Of a stretch of 26,070 nt of DNA, positions 1 through 11,343 are shown piece after piece. The stretch's first letter is position 1. Each line of letters begins with the position of its first letter. The notes beneath the pieces were generated by a model, which did not search any database, had not been told where the DNA came from, and was given only the letters and a program-made list of their open reading frames with translations. The translations under genes and the position numbers were made by a program. The stretch is from Reclinomonas americana ATCC 50394 (Eukaryota > Jakobida > Jakobea > Jakobida): contig PS015873.1 of NCBI GenBank assembly GCA_048213135.1, positions 1 to 26,070 of the forward strand, read 5' to 3'.

Positions 1-1
1 T

Positions 2-3000
2 GTCGTTCGCTGCGCGCACCTGGACGAGCGCATTCGTGCAGTGTTTGCACACTTGCTGCTCAATTTGTACTTGGATGTGCCGCAAAAGACGCCGCTGGTG
101 CAATCGATGTGGGTGCGTTCAATCGCGCGGTCCTCGTGTGTGCGCCTTGCCTTCTTGGGGTGTCTGCCTCCTCCTCTTGCTCACTATGGCTGCGCGCAGC
201 TGTGGAGTGACATTGAGCAGCGAGCGTACAGTGACTTGTCGCCAGCCTCTGTGGCCTCCAAGATGCCGCTGACTCGTCAGTTCAGGTGCATTCTTTTACA
301 TCGTCCAGTTTTGCGCTGCTTCCACAGCTGATGACGACGATGTCACTCTGCGCTCTCACAGTGTGCCGACCATGGGCATGTCGCCGTCGCAACTCGAAAT
401 GCTGCTGCGTGCCAAGGAGGAGGTGCTGTCGTACGTGATCGACCTGGTCAAGGAGAACGCCGTGCAGGACGTGGCGAACTCGCAGGCCAATCGACTGACC
501 ATCACGGTAGGGTTGTCTCCATCTTCAACATATGATGATACATCGTCGAGCTGACCATGGCAATGCAGCTGCTGAAAGTGCTCGAGTCGCTTCTTCTGCA
601 AGGCGTGGTCTCGAACGAGGTCATGGCTTCGTCACTCTCCAGTGCCCTCTTCCTCATGCTCGACGGGCGCACCGACGTGTATCGCGACAGTTGCGTGCCG
701 TTCTCTGTCTAACTTTGTCTGCATGTGCGTGGCACGGCACATTGACTGTCTCGATTGCGCACAGTGGCCATGGATGCGAGGTACAAGCGCACGGAGAAGA
801 ATCTCATTATCATGGTGTGTGTTAGTTTTGAGAATTGTAGTCCTCTGTCTCTTATGCGTATCCCCACACTGTGCAGGAGTGCAAGCTGAAGATCATTCGC
901 TTGCTCAACATTCTGTTCGACATTCGTCTCAACACGCGCATCGATCTGTTCCTGCAAGCATTTGCACGCGATCCGACAACTGCCGGTGACTTTTTCCGGG
1001 ATTTGTTGGCGGTGAGCCTTATCCTTTCTCCGTCTGTTCATCTCCACACCCGCTAACCAGTTGGGTGTGTGCAGGAGTACGACGACATTCGGCAGCAGTT
1101 GGACTCGGATCAAGTGCTGTTGCATCTGTGTTTGTACGACTATGAGCCGCTGCGTGTGCACGCCTTCCGCTTCCTGTTCCGCGACCACCGGTGCGGCCCG
1201 TTGCTTTGTGTCTTGCCCGAAATGCGTGGCCCCACTGACTCGTGTCGTGGTGCAGACAAGCGCCAGACCTGATTCGTGCACTGGAGGACATTCAGTTGCT
1301 GTTTGGCGAGGCCAAGACGTCGCTGACTGCGCGCATCAAGGAGCAGGTGCAGAATCTGGGCGGTGCCCTCGCCAACTCGGTGTCGGTGTCGGCCGCCGAC
1401 CGACGCGCCAGTGAGCACCAGCTGCTGGCCACCGTGGAGCGTCTGATTGGCATTCTCCGTTTCGTGTACTCGCGCTGGTTTCTGTGCCTCATGCAGCTGA
1501 CATCCGTGATCCACGCAGGGGATCCGTGCTCGGAAACTGAGTTCAAGCAGAAGCAAAATCTGCTGCGCAGTCTCGGCTGCCACAAGGTGCTGCTCAACAT
1601 CTTGCGCCAGCCCTTCGTGCTTTCTTCGTCGACTGCGCCCAGCCAGTCGGCGTCCGCCAGCAGTGTCCTGGATCGCGTCAAGCAACCGATGCGGGCGACT
1701 GACGGCGATCAGCACAGTGACATTTGCTCCGATCTCGATTTCGTCGAATCCGATGAGGAGGAGGATGTTGATGACGGCGACGATGCAGACGATCGCGAGA
1801 GTGGTCGTCTGAATCTCTTTGGCTCCATCTACTCCCTGCTTCAAGTGGTGCGTGTGTGCGTGAACAGTCGCTTCGATGAGTGATTTCTGTTGACCACGAT
1901 GCAGTTTGTGCAAGGCAACGAGGAGAATCAAATGGCACTGTCGCCGTACTTGAATCTGTTCATGTCGCAGATGGGGTTGCGTAACGCGTGTGCCCGGTTT
2001 GGCGAGCTCTTATTTCACAAGTATTCACTGTTGACATTTGTGCGCAGTGCGAGCCTCGGTGCCACCGAGACCATGACGGAGATGGTTCGCGGCAACACGG
2101 CACTGTGCTCGTCGCTCGACAACTCGGTCATCCATCACATTATCCGCACGATCTCCGAGCGATCCAAGCACGCGCGCTACGTGGAGTTTTTGCGGGTGCG
2201 TTGAATGCGTTCATGTTCCTTTACGCCACCCCAGTGCTGAATGCATGCCTGCTTGCGTGTGTGCAGGTCATTCTCGAGAGCAGCCACCGCGTGCACCAGA
2301 ACGTCATTCTCAACGCGCTGGCTCAACGGCCACACAAGACCATTTACTTGTTCCGCGGCCACGAGGGACGGCAAATGAGGTCCGTGCACGTCAACAAAAG
2401 GTCGCACGAATTTTGCACTCACTCGCGACAATTGGCACCTGCAGGAGTCAGCTGATGCAGGATCGTGATCATTTGCGCAATCGGCGTGAGAGTTTGCTGG
2501 CCTACTACATTTCGCTGGTCAAGGTGCTGCTGCTGTGCTGCAAGGACAACACGTACACGATGGTGAGTTCCACAAATTGTAGGCTTTTGTATAAGCATTC
2601 CACTCATTGTGCTGTGTTCTCTCAACAGAACCGGCAAAAAGTGGCGCGCTACCTTCCTCTGGACGAGTGCATTTTGCAAATGTTGGATCCGACCAATGTG
2701 GTCGAGGTCAAGGATGTGCTGGTGCAGTTCCTGATCGAAGTGCACTTCCGGTACCTGTCGCCTGACTTGGTCAGCGAGTATGCCACCGACGTCGGCCGGC
2801 TGCTGCAGTCATTTACCGAGGATGCGGATTTCTTGAGTCGATTGCATTCGCGCAAGGTGTGCGCTGTCAGCAGCGAGATTGAATTGTCAAGTCGGGAAAC
2901 CGCTCACGGCAGTATGTATGCAGGTGGCTGTCGATCCAGCGTACGCCAGCTTGGAGGCCATGGAGGCCACCTGGACGTCGTACTTTGTGGACGCAGTGTG

Positions 3001-6000
3001 TCCGGCAGTGACCATGGTGTTCGAGCGTGAGACCATGGTCGAGACCCTGGGACTGCGTGTGTTGCGTGTTTCTTGGCCGTCCAGTCCCATCCTTGCTCTC
3101 GCTGACCGTGTCATTTTGTTGAACCAAACACCCACAGCGACGGCAACAACCTCGGCTTGCTGCTCGGCAGTTCGCTGGCAGAGCTGTATGAGGGCACCGA
3201 GGACAAGGCGCTACAGAATGCACTGCTGCGTTGTCTGCAGATCATCAATCGCGCCGGCTTCTTGATCGGCGACGCCATGGAGGTGCGCAGGGTGAAGCGT
3301 TTTCTCTCCCGTGTGCTTCTTCTTGGCATTGACGTGTGTGTCTGTCACAGCGTTTGCTGAACCTCCCACCACGGGTAGGAAGTGGCGGTGATGGAGCTCT
3401 GACCGAGAAGGTGAGCGACGAGGAGCGCGCTGTGCGTGCGCGGTTTGCCGAGATCATTGAAGCACTGTTGCGTCTCGACCGCGTTTGCACCTGGTGTGTG
3501 CCACACTCGCGAGTCCTGATCATGTGACGAGCGCAACAGACGCGACAATGAAATGATTGCACGCGAGTCGGCGGCTCTCTGCCAGCTGTTCAGCATCAAG
3601 GAGGAACCGAGTGGTCGCTTGGTCAACGCCGAGCGTCTGGTCACATTCATGCGGTTTGTTTTTGTGGAGCTCGAATGCTTTTTGTCTTGCATTCTTGCTC
3701 GTGCTGATCTCGGCGTGTGATGGGGGGGACAGTGAGAGCATTGAGGCCGGCACAATGACGGAACTCAAATTGCAGCCGTTGTTTGTGACGGCACTGAACG
3801 TGTTGACTCAGCTGCTGCAAATGCACGGCTCTGGCGAAGATGACGACGTGGCGGAGGAGAAGGTGCTGCTGCAAAACGACCTCAACAGTCTCGGGGCCAC
3901 TGAGCTGGTGGTGTCGCTGGTGGAGACGGGAGACGAGGATCTTGTGCGCGAAGCTATACACTTTGCGGTTGAATTCCTGGACGGCGGCAATGCCGACGTG
4001 CAGGTGCGTGTTGCCTTGACTTGATGTGTCTCAAATTCAGCTGCCTCACTCGCATTCGTCTACGCAGCGCTCCTTCTTTGAGGTGCTGGCCAGTCATTCC
4101 AGCGAAAAGTTCTACAAGGAGCTGCAACTGCGCATGCATCGCTCGGTGCTGGAGACCAAGAGTCGACAGAAGCTGGTGTCGAGCAGCCGTCGTGCGACTG
4201 TGGAGAAGGGCGGCGATGGCCAACCTTCGTCATCGTCCTCCGACATCTCCAAGGACTACACGTGGCACATTTTCCGCCTGCTGCAGCTCTTCTGCGAGGG
4301 TCACAACTTGGAGATGCAAAATTACCTGCGTGAGCAGCCCGAACGCCGTGCCAACGTCAACTTGGTCCGCGAGGTCGTCGACTATGTGGTGGCGCTCGAG
4401 CGCTTTATCAACGACGACAATCTGCACATTATCACGCAGGCCTTTGTCACTCTCACGGAGATGATGCAGGGCCCGTGCATGGGCAACAAGGTGCGTGAGT
4501 TTTCTTTTTCATGGTGTGTGTGGATGTTGTCTCACCCTCACCCTCTGCTCCCTCCCTCCCTCCCACAGTTGACCATTACGCAGTCGAAGATCTACGTGGT
4601 CGTCAACCGTTTGCTGGTCTTCTCGCCAGACTCGATGATGAACGATCCGGCCTTCCTGGAACTGCAGGTTTGTGACTTGTCGATCTCTTTTGTCTGCAAA
4701 ACATGGTCGGTGACATAATGGGTGTGGACGTAGGGACAAGCGGCCATCACTGCGCGCACGGTGATGGAGGGCGAGCACTTCCCGAGCGGCGTGCAAATGC
4801 TTCGCGAGAGTCTCGACATTCCGCACATGGTAGGAAATGGAAAAAGAACATTGTCTCCGCAGCTACACTCACGCTGCACTGCATGCACACGCAGATCTTC
4901 CGCATGGAGAAGTTGCAGAAAGTGCTGTGCGTGCCCATGGGCGTGACGCCAGAGTCGTGGGGAGAAGACCTGGCCACCGGCATGGATGTTCTCGAAAAGG
5001 ACGAAGTGCTTGGTGCGCAATTCCAAGTCGGCCGCATCATGTACGAGCTCATGCGGTACTTTGCCGACGAGCCCGAGTACCACGGAACGGTCTGTTGCAT
5101 CGTTCTTTCATGATACTCCATTGCCGCCTCACATGTGTGTTTTGTGCGCAGTACGATGAGCTGTTGAAGAACATTTTCCTCTTCCCAAAGTTCACGGGCC
5201 GTGTGGAAATCGTTCGCGACAAGCGACTCGAGAAGGTCAGGGTGGTTTTGCCCGTCCATCATCATCCGTTGCTTATGCATGATTGCAGGTGTACTTCCCC
5301 ATTCCACAAATCTGCTTCTGTCTGCCTGAGGAAACCAAGGAAGCATTCCACGATTCGTTGCGTCGACAATGAGAGGGAGGGAGAGGAGGCTTGGTGAACA
5401 GTATGATGACAAGAAATGGCGCGCAGAGTGGAGCGTGAGAACGCAACGGCCAAGGCGCACGGACTCTTCAAGGCGCACCCCTCCATGATGAACCAGATGC
5501 GACACGAGGTGTGTATCATCATTGCGTCGACCGTATGATTTCTGTGTGTTTTCCTCAACACACACGGCCACACGGTGTCGCCACTGTGCAGAATCAACTT
5601 CGCCGCAACCTCTTCTTCCGTCCCTTCCGACAGCACTATCGCACGCTGCAGATGCTGAGTTTCGGCCTGTCGCTGCTGATGAATCTCATGCTGCTGCTGT
5701 CGTACGAAGTCCAGGACCGTGACGAAGATGGAATGTTGCGTGTGTGTGTGCATGTTGTGTCACCGAACCTCCGTTGAGACTAACGGAGCGCGCGTGTATG
5801 TGTAGTATGGCGGGCCATCGCAGCTGGATGCTGGCACCAATAGTGCTCTTCATGGGCTTTGTACACACCATTGTCACCATCACGCTCTTCTTCATCTACA
5901 TTGTCAAGAATGGAACACTGCACGTCATCAACGAACTGCAGTCAGAGTCGGTGAATTCCCTGTTTTGCTTGGAATGAGAAGAGCGAATCGTCTCGTTGCT

Positions 6001-7656
6001 GATTCGTGTACATCTGCAGCCCGGACCGCTGCCGAAAGGCTACAAGTTTGCCCTGCTCTACCTGTACAAGATGTGGTACGACACCAACGTCATTTATCAC
6101 GTTGCGCATCCATCATCCTCGTCACAGCATGATATTATCACCGCTGTTGTTTCTCACCTGGGCTCGCGCATACCATGTGACAGATGTTTTGTGTCGGCTT
6201 TTGCGTGCTCGGCTTGACCGTGCACGACTTCTTCTTCGCGTTCCACCTGCTGGATGTGGTGGCCAAGTCCAAGGTGCTGCAGAGTGTCGTGCGTTCCGTC
6301 ACCAAGAACCTCGGCTCGCTGGTCGTCACCGTTGCGTCACCACCACCACTGCTGTCACTGCATCTACTTCTCAGCGTGTGAATGACCATCGTTTTGTGGC
6401 TGCAGTTGCTGCTCGGCGTGTTCGTGGTCTACATGTTCGCCATCATCATGTTCATGTACTTCAACAACCAAGTCAAGACCGACCTGGCCGACAGCGGTGT
6501 CACCTACATGTGCTCGACTCTGCTGTCGTGCTTTGTCATGCTGTTGAATTTTGGGTGCGTGGTTGGTCCTGCACGATGTGATGCATCGCGCGGGTGTTGT
6601 TGACACGCGTGCAATGCAGAGTGCGCATGGGCGGCTCCATGGAAGACATGTTTGGCGTCTACGTGGGCGCTGCGCGTGTCGTGTTCGACATGCTTTTCTA
6701 CATTCTCCTCATCATTATTCTGCTGAATCTCATCTTGTGAGTAGTCCACACATGCATGTTGCGGAAGTGGATTGTCATTCTCACTGCTTGGTTTTGTTGC
6801 ATGATCTCAGCGGTATTATTCTCGACACTTTCGGCGGTACGTTCTGGTGTTGTGTACACTGTCGCGCTCTTCTTCTTGGTGCTTACGCGCGGGGGGATTG
6901 CAGAGCTTCGTGCCGAGCGTGATGCGATGCTGAGCGATCAGGAGAATCGCTGCTTCATCTGCCACCTGGATCGATCAATCTTTGAGCGTGCCGCCAATGG
7001 TGAGTCGCAGGCAGGTGTCGTGGCACTCTCCGCACGTATCGACTCACACCTTATGCGCAGGCTTCGAGGAGCACATCAAGCACGAGCACAACATGTGGGC
7101 CTACGTGGCGTTCCTCACCCATGTGCATCTGACCATCTCCACCGAGTACACGGGTCTCGAGCAGTATGTCAGCGAGCTGGTGCGTAACAGGAGAAGGAGG
7201 TTGCACGTGATGTTATCTCATTTCCACGCGCGTCGCAGGTGGAGAGACGTGACATTGGGTTCTTCCCGGCCGAGCGAGCGTTTGTGCTGGAGCAAGTGCA
7301 TGCCAGTGGTCTGTTTTTTTGCTTTCTATCTCTTTCTCCCTCCCGCACAAGCTAACTGTGTGCATACACAGCGCACGAAGAGCGAGCAGACGAGGACCAT
7401 CAATCGAATAACAACTCGCAGCAGAACGAGTCAATGTCGAACACCGCAGCCACGCCATCGCTGGGCTCGACGACGGTGCGTCAGCTGTAGCGCAGCAACC
7501 CATGGTCACTGTTCTGCATGTAGTAACATCACTCCTGTGCATGTGCAGGATGTGGCGGCCATGACCTCGACTGCACTGGTGGAAGAGGTCCAGCGAATGG
7601 CCAAGCGACTAGACGCCATCTCCCATCATCTGCAGACACACATGACAGGCAGATGA
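2..7656 (+). CDS. Inositol 1,4,5-trisphosphate receptor-like Ca2+ release channel (5'-truncated, about 25 exons)
   Basis: Intracellular (ER-type) ligand-gated Ca2+ channel; the window starts inside the gene. Exons read in order: armadillo/RIH-type solenoid (start to about 1940; [18 protein letters not shown] at 877-930 and [20 protein letters not shown] at 1549-1608 match IP3R solenoid signatures), the RIH-associated region (1900-4720), then transmembrane segments from about 5590. S4-S5-like [14 protein letters not shown] is at 6288-6330, pore loop and filter at about 6535-6650, S6 [18 protein letters not shown] at about 6686-6738 continuing as [14 protein letters not shown], the CFIC...[12 protein letters not shown] zinc-finger linker at about 6950-7098, and a C-terminal coiled coil ([20 protein letters not shown]) ending at TGA 7654-7656. 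An acidic low-complexity insert ([16 protein letters not shown]) lies near 1750-1795. The filter reads GGSMED rather than the usual GGGVGD/GGGIGD. No RyR-specific SPRY or RyR repeats are seen, so IP3R is preferred over ryanodine receptor. Exon joins were checked by phase; a few (near 3480-3540 and 7300-7370) have alternative donors. Confidence 0.93.
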
Positions 7657-7710
7657 CGCGTTTCCATCTACAACCAATACTCCTCTTCTTCTATGTTTTT
7701 TTGTGAAGAG

Positions 7711-8255
7711 NNNNNNNNNNNNNNNNNNNNNNNNNNNNNNNNNNNNNNNNNNNNNNNNNNNNNNNNNNNNNNNNNNNNNNNNNNNNNNNNNNNNNNNNNN
7801 NNNNNNNNNNNNNNNNNNNNNNNNNNNNNNNNNNNNNNNNNNNNNNNNNNNNNNNNNNNNNNNNNNNNNNNNNNNNNNNNNNNNNNNNNNNNNNNNNNNN
7901 NNNNNNNNNNNNNNNNNNNNNNNNNNNNNNNNNNNNNNNNNNNNNNNNNNNNNNNNNNNNNNNNNNNNNNNNNNNNNNNNNNNNNNNNNNNNNNNNNNNN
8001 NNNNNNNNNNNNNNNNNNNNNNNNNNNNNNNNNNNNNNNNNNNNNNNNNNNNNNNNNNNNNNNNNNNNNNNNNNNNNNNNNNNNNNNNNNNNNNNNNNNN
8101 NNNNNNNNNNNNNNNNNNNNNNNNNNNNNNNNNNNNNNNNNNNNNNNNNNNNNNNNNNNNNNNNNNNNNNNNNNNNNNNNNNNNNNNNNNNNNNNNNNNN
8201 NNNNNNNNNNNNNNNNNNNNNNNNNNNNNNNNNNNNNNNNNNNNNNNNNNNNNNN
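7711..8255. other. Assembly gap (545 N)
   Basis: Run of N directly after the IP3-receptor stop and its short 3' flank (7657-7710, T-rich, no gene seen). It must contain the remaining C-terminal exon(s) of the minus-strand POLE3-like gene, whose second exon ends at 8322 with an intron leading into the gap. Confidence 0.99.
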
Positions 8256-8321
8256 ACATGCATCTCACATCAACATCACAATGCACACAAGAAGAAGAAA
8301 CGAAGACTGTGCGCGCGCAAC

Positions 8322-8536
8322 GTTGCTGTGGCATACAAGATAAACACAGTGGCCGACTTCATCAGTGCGGCCTTGGCCTCGCGGGCCACACTTGCACCCT
8401 CGGGAAGCACACTTTTTGACAATCAGAGAAAGAAAGCTCACAGTCAGAGAGTATAAGAGTGCGAGAGCATGCATATAACACGAAACGCTTTGAGAATTCT
8501 CTGCACAACAGCCTTGGGCAAGTCGAGGTCTGACAT
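8322..8536 (-). CDS. POLE3: DNA polymerase epsilon subunit 3 / CHRAC17-like histone-fold protein (3' part lost in gap)
   Basis: Two short exons on the minus strand. Exon 1 (8536-8487) encodes MSDLDLPKAVVQRILK plus two bases. Exon 2 (8411-8322) encodes VLPEGASVAREAKAALMK, then SATVFILYATA. Joining them (GC + T = Ala) gives a continuous N-terminal histone fold that matches the POLE3/Dpb4/CHRAC17 pattern: a DLxLPxAVVxRIxK first helix, LPxGxxxxxEA, then an ATVFILYAT central helix. The family acts as a small accessory subunit of DNA polymerase epsilon and of ISWI-type chromatin remodelling complexes, pairing with POLE4/CHRAC15. The intron (8412-8486) uses a GTTTCGTGT donor. The next donor (GTTGCGC at 8321) leads into the N run, so about the last third of the protein is missing. 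The start is the first in-frame ATG and fits the family N-terminus. A general NF-YB-like histone-fold protein is the alternative. Confidence 0.8.
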
Positions 8537-8688
8537 TGCGTGATTATGATGGTTTGCCTCAGGACAGTTTCTGGCCGCGAGCACCTGATTGTGGCGGGAA
8601 CAACGGGGTTCTGATACTCAACTCAACTCCGCAGCGTTGTTGTTGGAGCGCGCGCTTCTTGCTTGCTGTCGCGTCTCTCGCTTCCCAG
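8537..8688. promoter_or_regulatory. Divergent intergenic promoter region, POLE3-like / ABCD3-like
   Basis: 152 bp between the two divergent start codons must hold both promoters and 5' UTRs. It contains GGCGGGAA at 8593-8600, whose complement TTCCCGCC fits the E2F core TTSSCGC. This is of interest because POLE3 is a replication-fork gene, but one 8-bp match is weak evidence. No TATA element is evident. Confidence 0.4.
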
Positions 8689-10970
8689 ATGGCTACAACG
8701 ATCTCATTGACCGTGCCGAAGGTGCGTGTGACTGTGTGTGTTTCCCGCGCAACTTGTTTGGTTTCTCTCTCTCTCTCTTGTGTCTCACTCACGCGCTCTC
8801 TCTCTTCTTGTGTGTATGTGCAGATGTCGGTGACGGCCATGGTCTCCAAGGCCGATCAATCGTTGCGTGTCTTGTGCTGCTGCTTGAGACATCGCGCGCG
8901 CAAAAGTGGAGATGGCGCTCTCTTTCCTCTCTGCGCGCGCGCTCTCTCTCTCTATTCACTCACTCACACTCGACTACGCGCCACAACAGAACCTTTGTGC
9001 AAACCGCGAAGAAGTTTGTGCTCGGTGCGTGTGTCTGTGTTGTCGCACATGCCACTCTCTCTCTCTCCACAGCACACTCCTCATCTTGTGACACACACAG
9101 AGAACAAGGTGATGGCGGTGGCCGCTGCCGTGTGCCTGTTGCGTACTCGCCTTCTTTGTATGCGCATCTCTCTATGTGTTGCACTCATGATCGCGCTTTT
9201 ATTGTGCTCAGTGGAGGAGGCGCGTTCATTGTGCGTCAGTTGTACGACAAGCGCGATCGTCCACTGTCGAGTGTGGCGACCATGGCGTCGGCGAATGAGA
9301 AGCCGAATGTGAAGGTCGACAAGCTCTTTGCCAAGCGCATCATTCGCATCCTGCGCATTCTCTTCCCGAAGCTCTACGGAAAGGAAGTCGGCATGCTGGT
9401 ACGCTGCTGCTGGTTTTCTCTTTGTTGGTGTTGTCTGGTGTTGTTGTTGTTCACCGCTGCTGAATAGATGTTCCTGTCGGCGTTGCTGGTCGGCCGCACG
9501 TTCCTGTCGGTGGAGATTGCCGATCGCATGGGAGATGCCGCCAAGTCATTGGTCGATGCATCGTGGGAGCGCTTCCTCGGTGCTCTCGCCAAGTTTCGTG
9601 TGTCGCACCCTTCGTTCACAGCACAGCGCTCACTCCCTTTCCCACCGTTGCAGGATTGTCTTGGTGTGCATCCCGGCGAGCTTTATCAACTCGTTCCTGC
9701 GCTTCGCGACGCAGAAGCTGTCGCTGCTGTTCCGCCGCAACCTGGTGCGCCGCATCCACCAGGACTACCTGACGGACCTGACCTTCTACAAGGCCGCCAA
9801 CATTGGTCGCCAGCGCATCGACCAGGCCGATCAGCGCATCACTCAGGACATTGAGAAGTTCTCGACGTCCATCAGTGAGCTGTACACCAGCACCTTCAAG
9901 CCCATCCTCGACGTGGTGCTCTTCTCGCGCAAGCTGGCCCGCTCGGCTGGCCCCGAGGGTCCGTTCCTCATGTTCCTCTACTACTTCCTCTCCGGCACTC
10001 TGTTGCGCTCCATTACGCCACCGTTTGGCAAGCTCACCTCGGAGGCACAAAAGCTGGAGGGCGAGTTCCGCAACTGCCACTCGCGCCTCATCCGCTCCTC
10101 GGAAGAAATCGCTTTCTACGGCGGTGCTCCCCGCGAGCGTGAGATCATCAACGGTGCCTTTGACGACCTGTACCGACACGAGTCAAGCATCTACAAGAAG
10201 CAGGGCATCATGGGCGTGTTTGAGAACGTTGCGTGGTGCGAGGGTGCAGTGTGGAGCAGGCATCACAATTTTATCTCATCTTTCCCCCCCTTTTCCTCCC
10301 GCAGTTCTTTGTCAAGTACGCCGCCTCGTTGGTGGGCTACGGTATCTGCGCGCTGCCGGTGTTCGGTCCGGGCGCTGCCGCCAACCAGACGAGCTCGAGC
10401 CGCACGCAAGACTACGTCACCAACACGCAGCTGCTGATCAACTTGGCGCGCGCCATTGGCCAGTTGGTCATGTTGTACCGCCGTGTGATGACACTGGCCG
10501 GCTTCACCTCGCGTGTGTCGGAGCTGCTGGAGACGATGGGCAAGAAGCACGAGACGCTGGCGCTGGAGCTGGCCGGCATGGCCGACGATACGCCGCCCAC
10601 CGACCCGCAGGACGTCAGCGACCCGAAGGTGGCTCGTGCGCGCCGCGCAAGTGGCGTGCCGGTGCCGGGCGTCTACCGCACTGGCGAACTGATCAAGTTC
10701 GAGCATGTCGACATTGTGACGCCCGACCGTACGGTGCTGGCCACCGATGTCAACTTTGAGATTCGCCCCGGCACCAACTGGCTCATCTCGGGACCCAACG
10801 GCTGCGGCAAGTCCAGCCTGTTCCGCATTCTCGGCGGTGCGTGGGAGGGGGCGGAAGGGATTGGAGTGTGGGGGAAAGTGTTTTCACTTTGAGTGTCTGC
10901 AGAGCTGTGGCCGCTGCCGTGCGGCGTGGTCACCAAGCCGGATGCCAACCAGATCTTCTACATTCCGCAG
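8689..10970 (+). CDS. Peroxisomal ABC half-transporter, ABCD3/PMP70-like (3' end lost in gap)
   Basis: ABC subfamily D half-transporter that imports fatty acyl substrates into peroxisomes as a dimer. Short N-terminal exons (8689-8721, 8824-8861, 8990-9030, 9102-9137, 9211-9398) splice in phase to a hydrophobic start (MAVAAAVCLGGGAFIVRQLY), then LFAKRIIRILRILFPKLYGK. The transmembrane domain follows from 9469: FLSALLVGRTFLSVEIADRM, then DLTFYKAANIG and ITQDIEKFSTSISELYTSTF. The peroxisomal EAA-like motif RLIRSSEEIAFYGG lies at about 10090-10130, with FFVKYAASLVGYG after the 10231-10304 intron. The nucleotide-binding domain begins near 10690; Walker A is GPNGCGKSS at about 10792-10818, then RILGELWPL and IFYIPQ before intron 10971 enters the gap. 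Signature motif, Walker B and H-loop are not visible. Similarity along the membrane domain is closer to ABCD3 than ABCD1/2. The most 5' exon is uncertain; ATG 8824 is an alternative start. Confidence 0.9.
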
Positions 10971-11037
10971 GTGAGAGTGGGAAAGGGATGGAGGGAGTGA
11001 GATCTTTGCTGAATCATTCATCATTGTGTGTATTTCA

Positions 11038-11332
11038 NNNNNNNNNNNNNNNNNNNNNNNNNNNNNNNNNNNNNNNNNNNNNNNNNNNNNNNNNNNNNNN
11101 NNNNNNNNNNNNNNNNNNNNNNNNNNNNNNNNNNNNNNNNNNNNNNNNNNNNNNNNNNNNNNNNNNNNNNNNNNNNNNNNNNNNNNNNNNNNNNNNNNNN
11201 NNNNNNNNNNNNNNNNNNNNNNNNNNNNNNNNNNNNNNNNNNNNNNNNNNNNNNNNNNNNNNNNNNNNNNNNNNNNNNNNNNNNNNNNNNNNNNNNNNNN
11301 NNNNNNNNNNNNNNNNNNNNNNNNNNNNNNNN
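11038..11332. other. Assembly gap (295 N), undersized
   Basis: N run between the Walker A part of the ABCD3-like gene and the N-terminal part of the PNGase gene. About 150 codons of the transporter NBD plus the PNGase start must lie here, more than 295 nt can hold. Confidence 0.99.
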
Positions 11333-11343
11333 CAAACACACAG

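Noticed and set aside
1140-1931. Long minus-strand reading frame opposite the IP3-receptor solenoid
   Set aside because: It is antisense to exons with clear IP3R homology, shows no domain of its own and arises from GC-rich codon bias.
1-7656. Ryanodine receptor rather than IP3 receptor
   Set aside because: No SPRY or RyR-repeat sequences, and spacing and motifs (CFIC linker, solenoid signatures, coiled-coil end) follow IP3R; the missing 5' part could still hold surprises.
8670-8870. Alternative frame reading DGYNDLIDRAE at the ABCD3 N-terminus
   Set aside because: It looks protein-like, but only the other frame (MATTISLTVPK, MSVTAMVSKADQS) joins in phase to the transporter exons.
9803-10759. 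318-codon plus-strand frame overlapping the ABC transporter
   Set aside because: Shifted-frame shadow of the ABCD3 membrane-domain exons.
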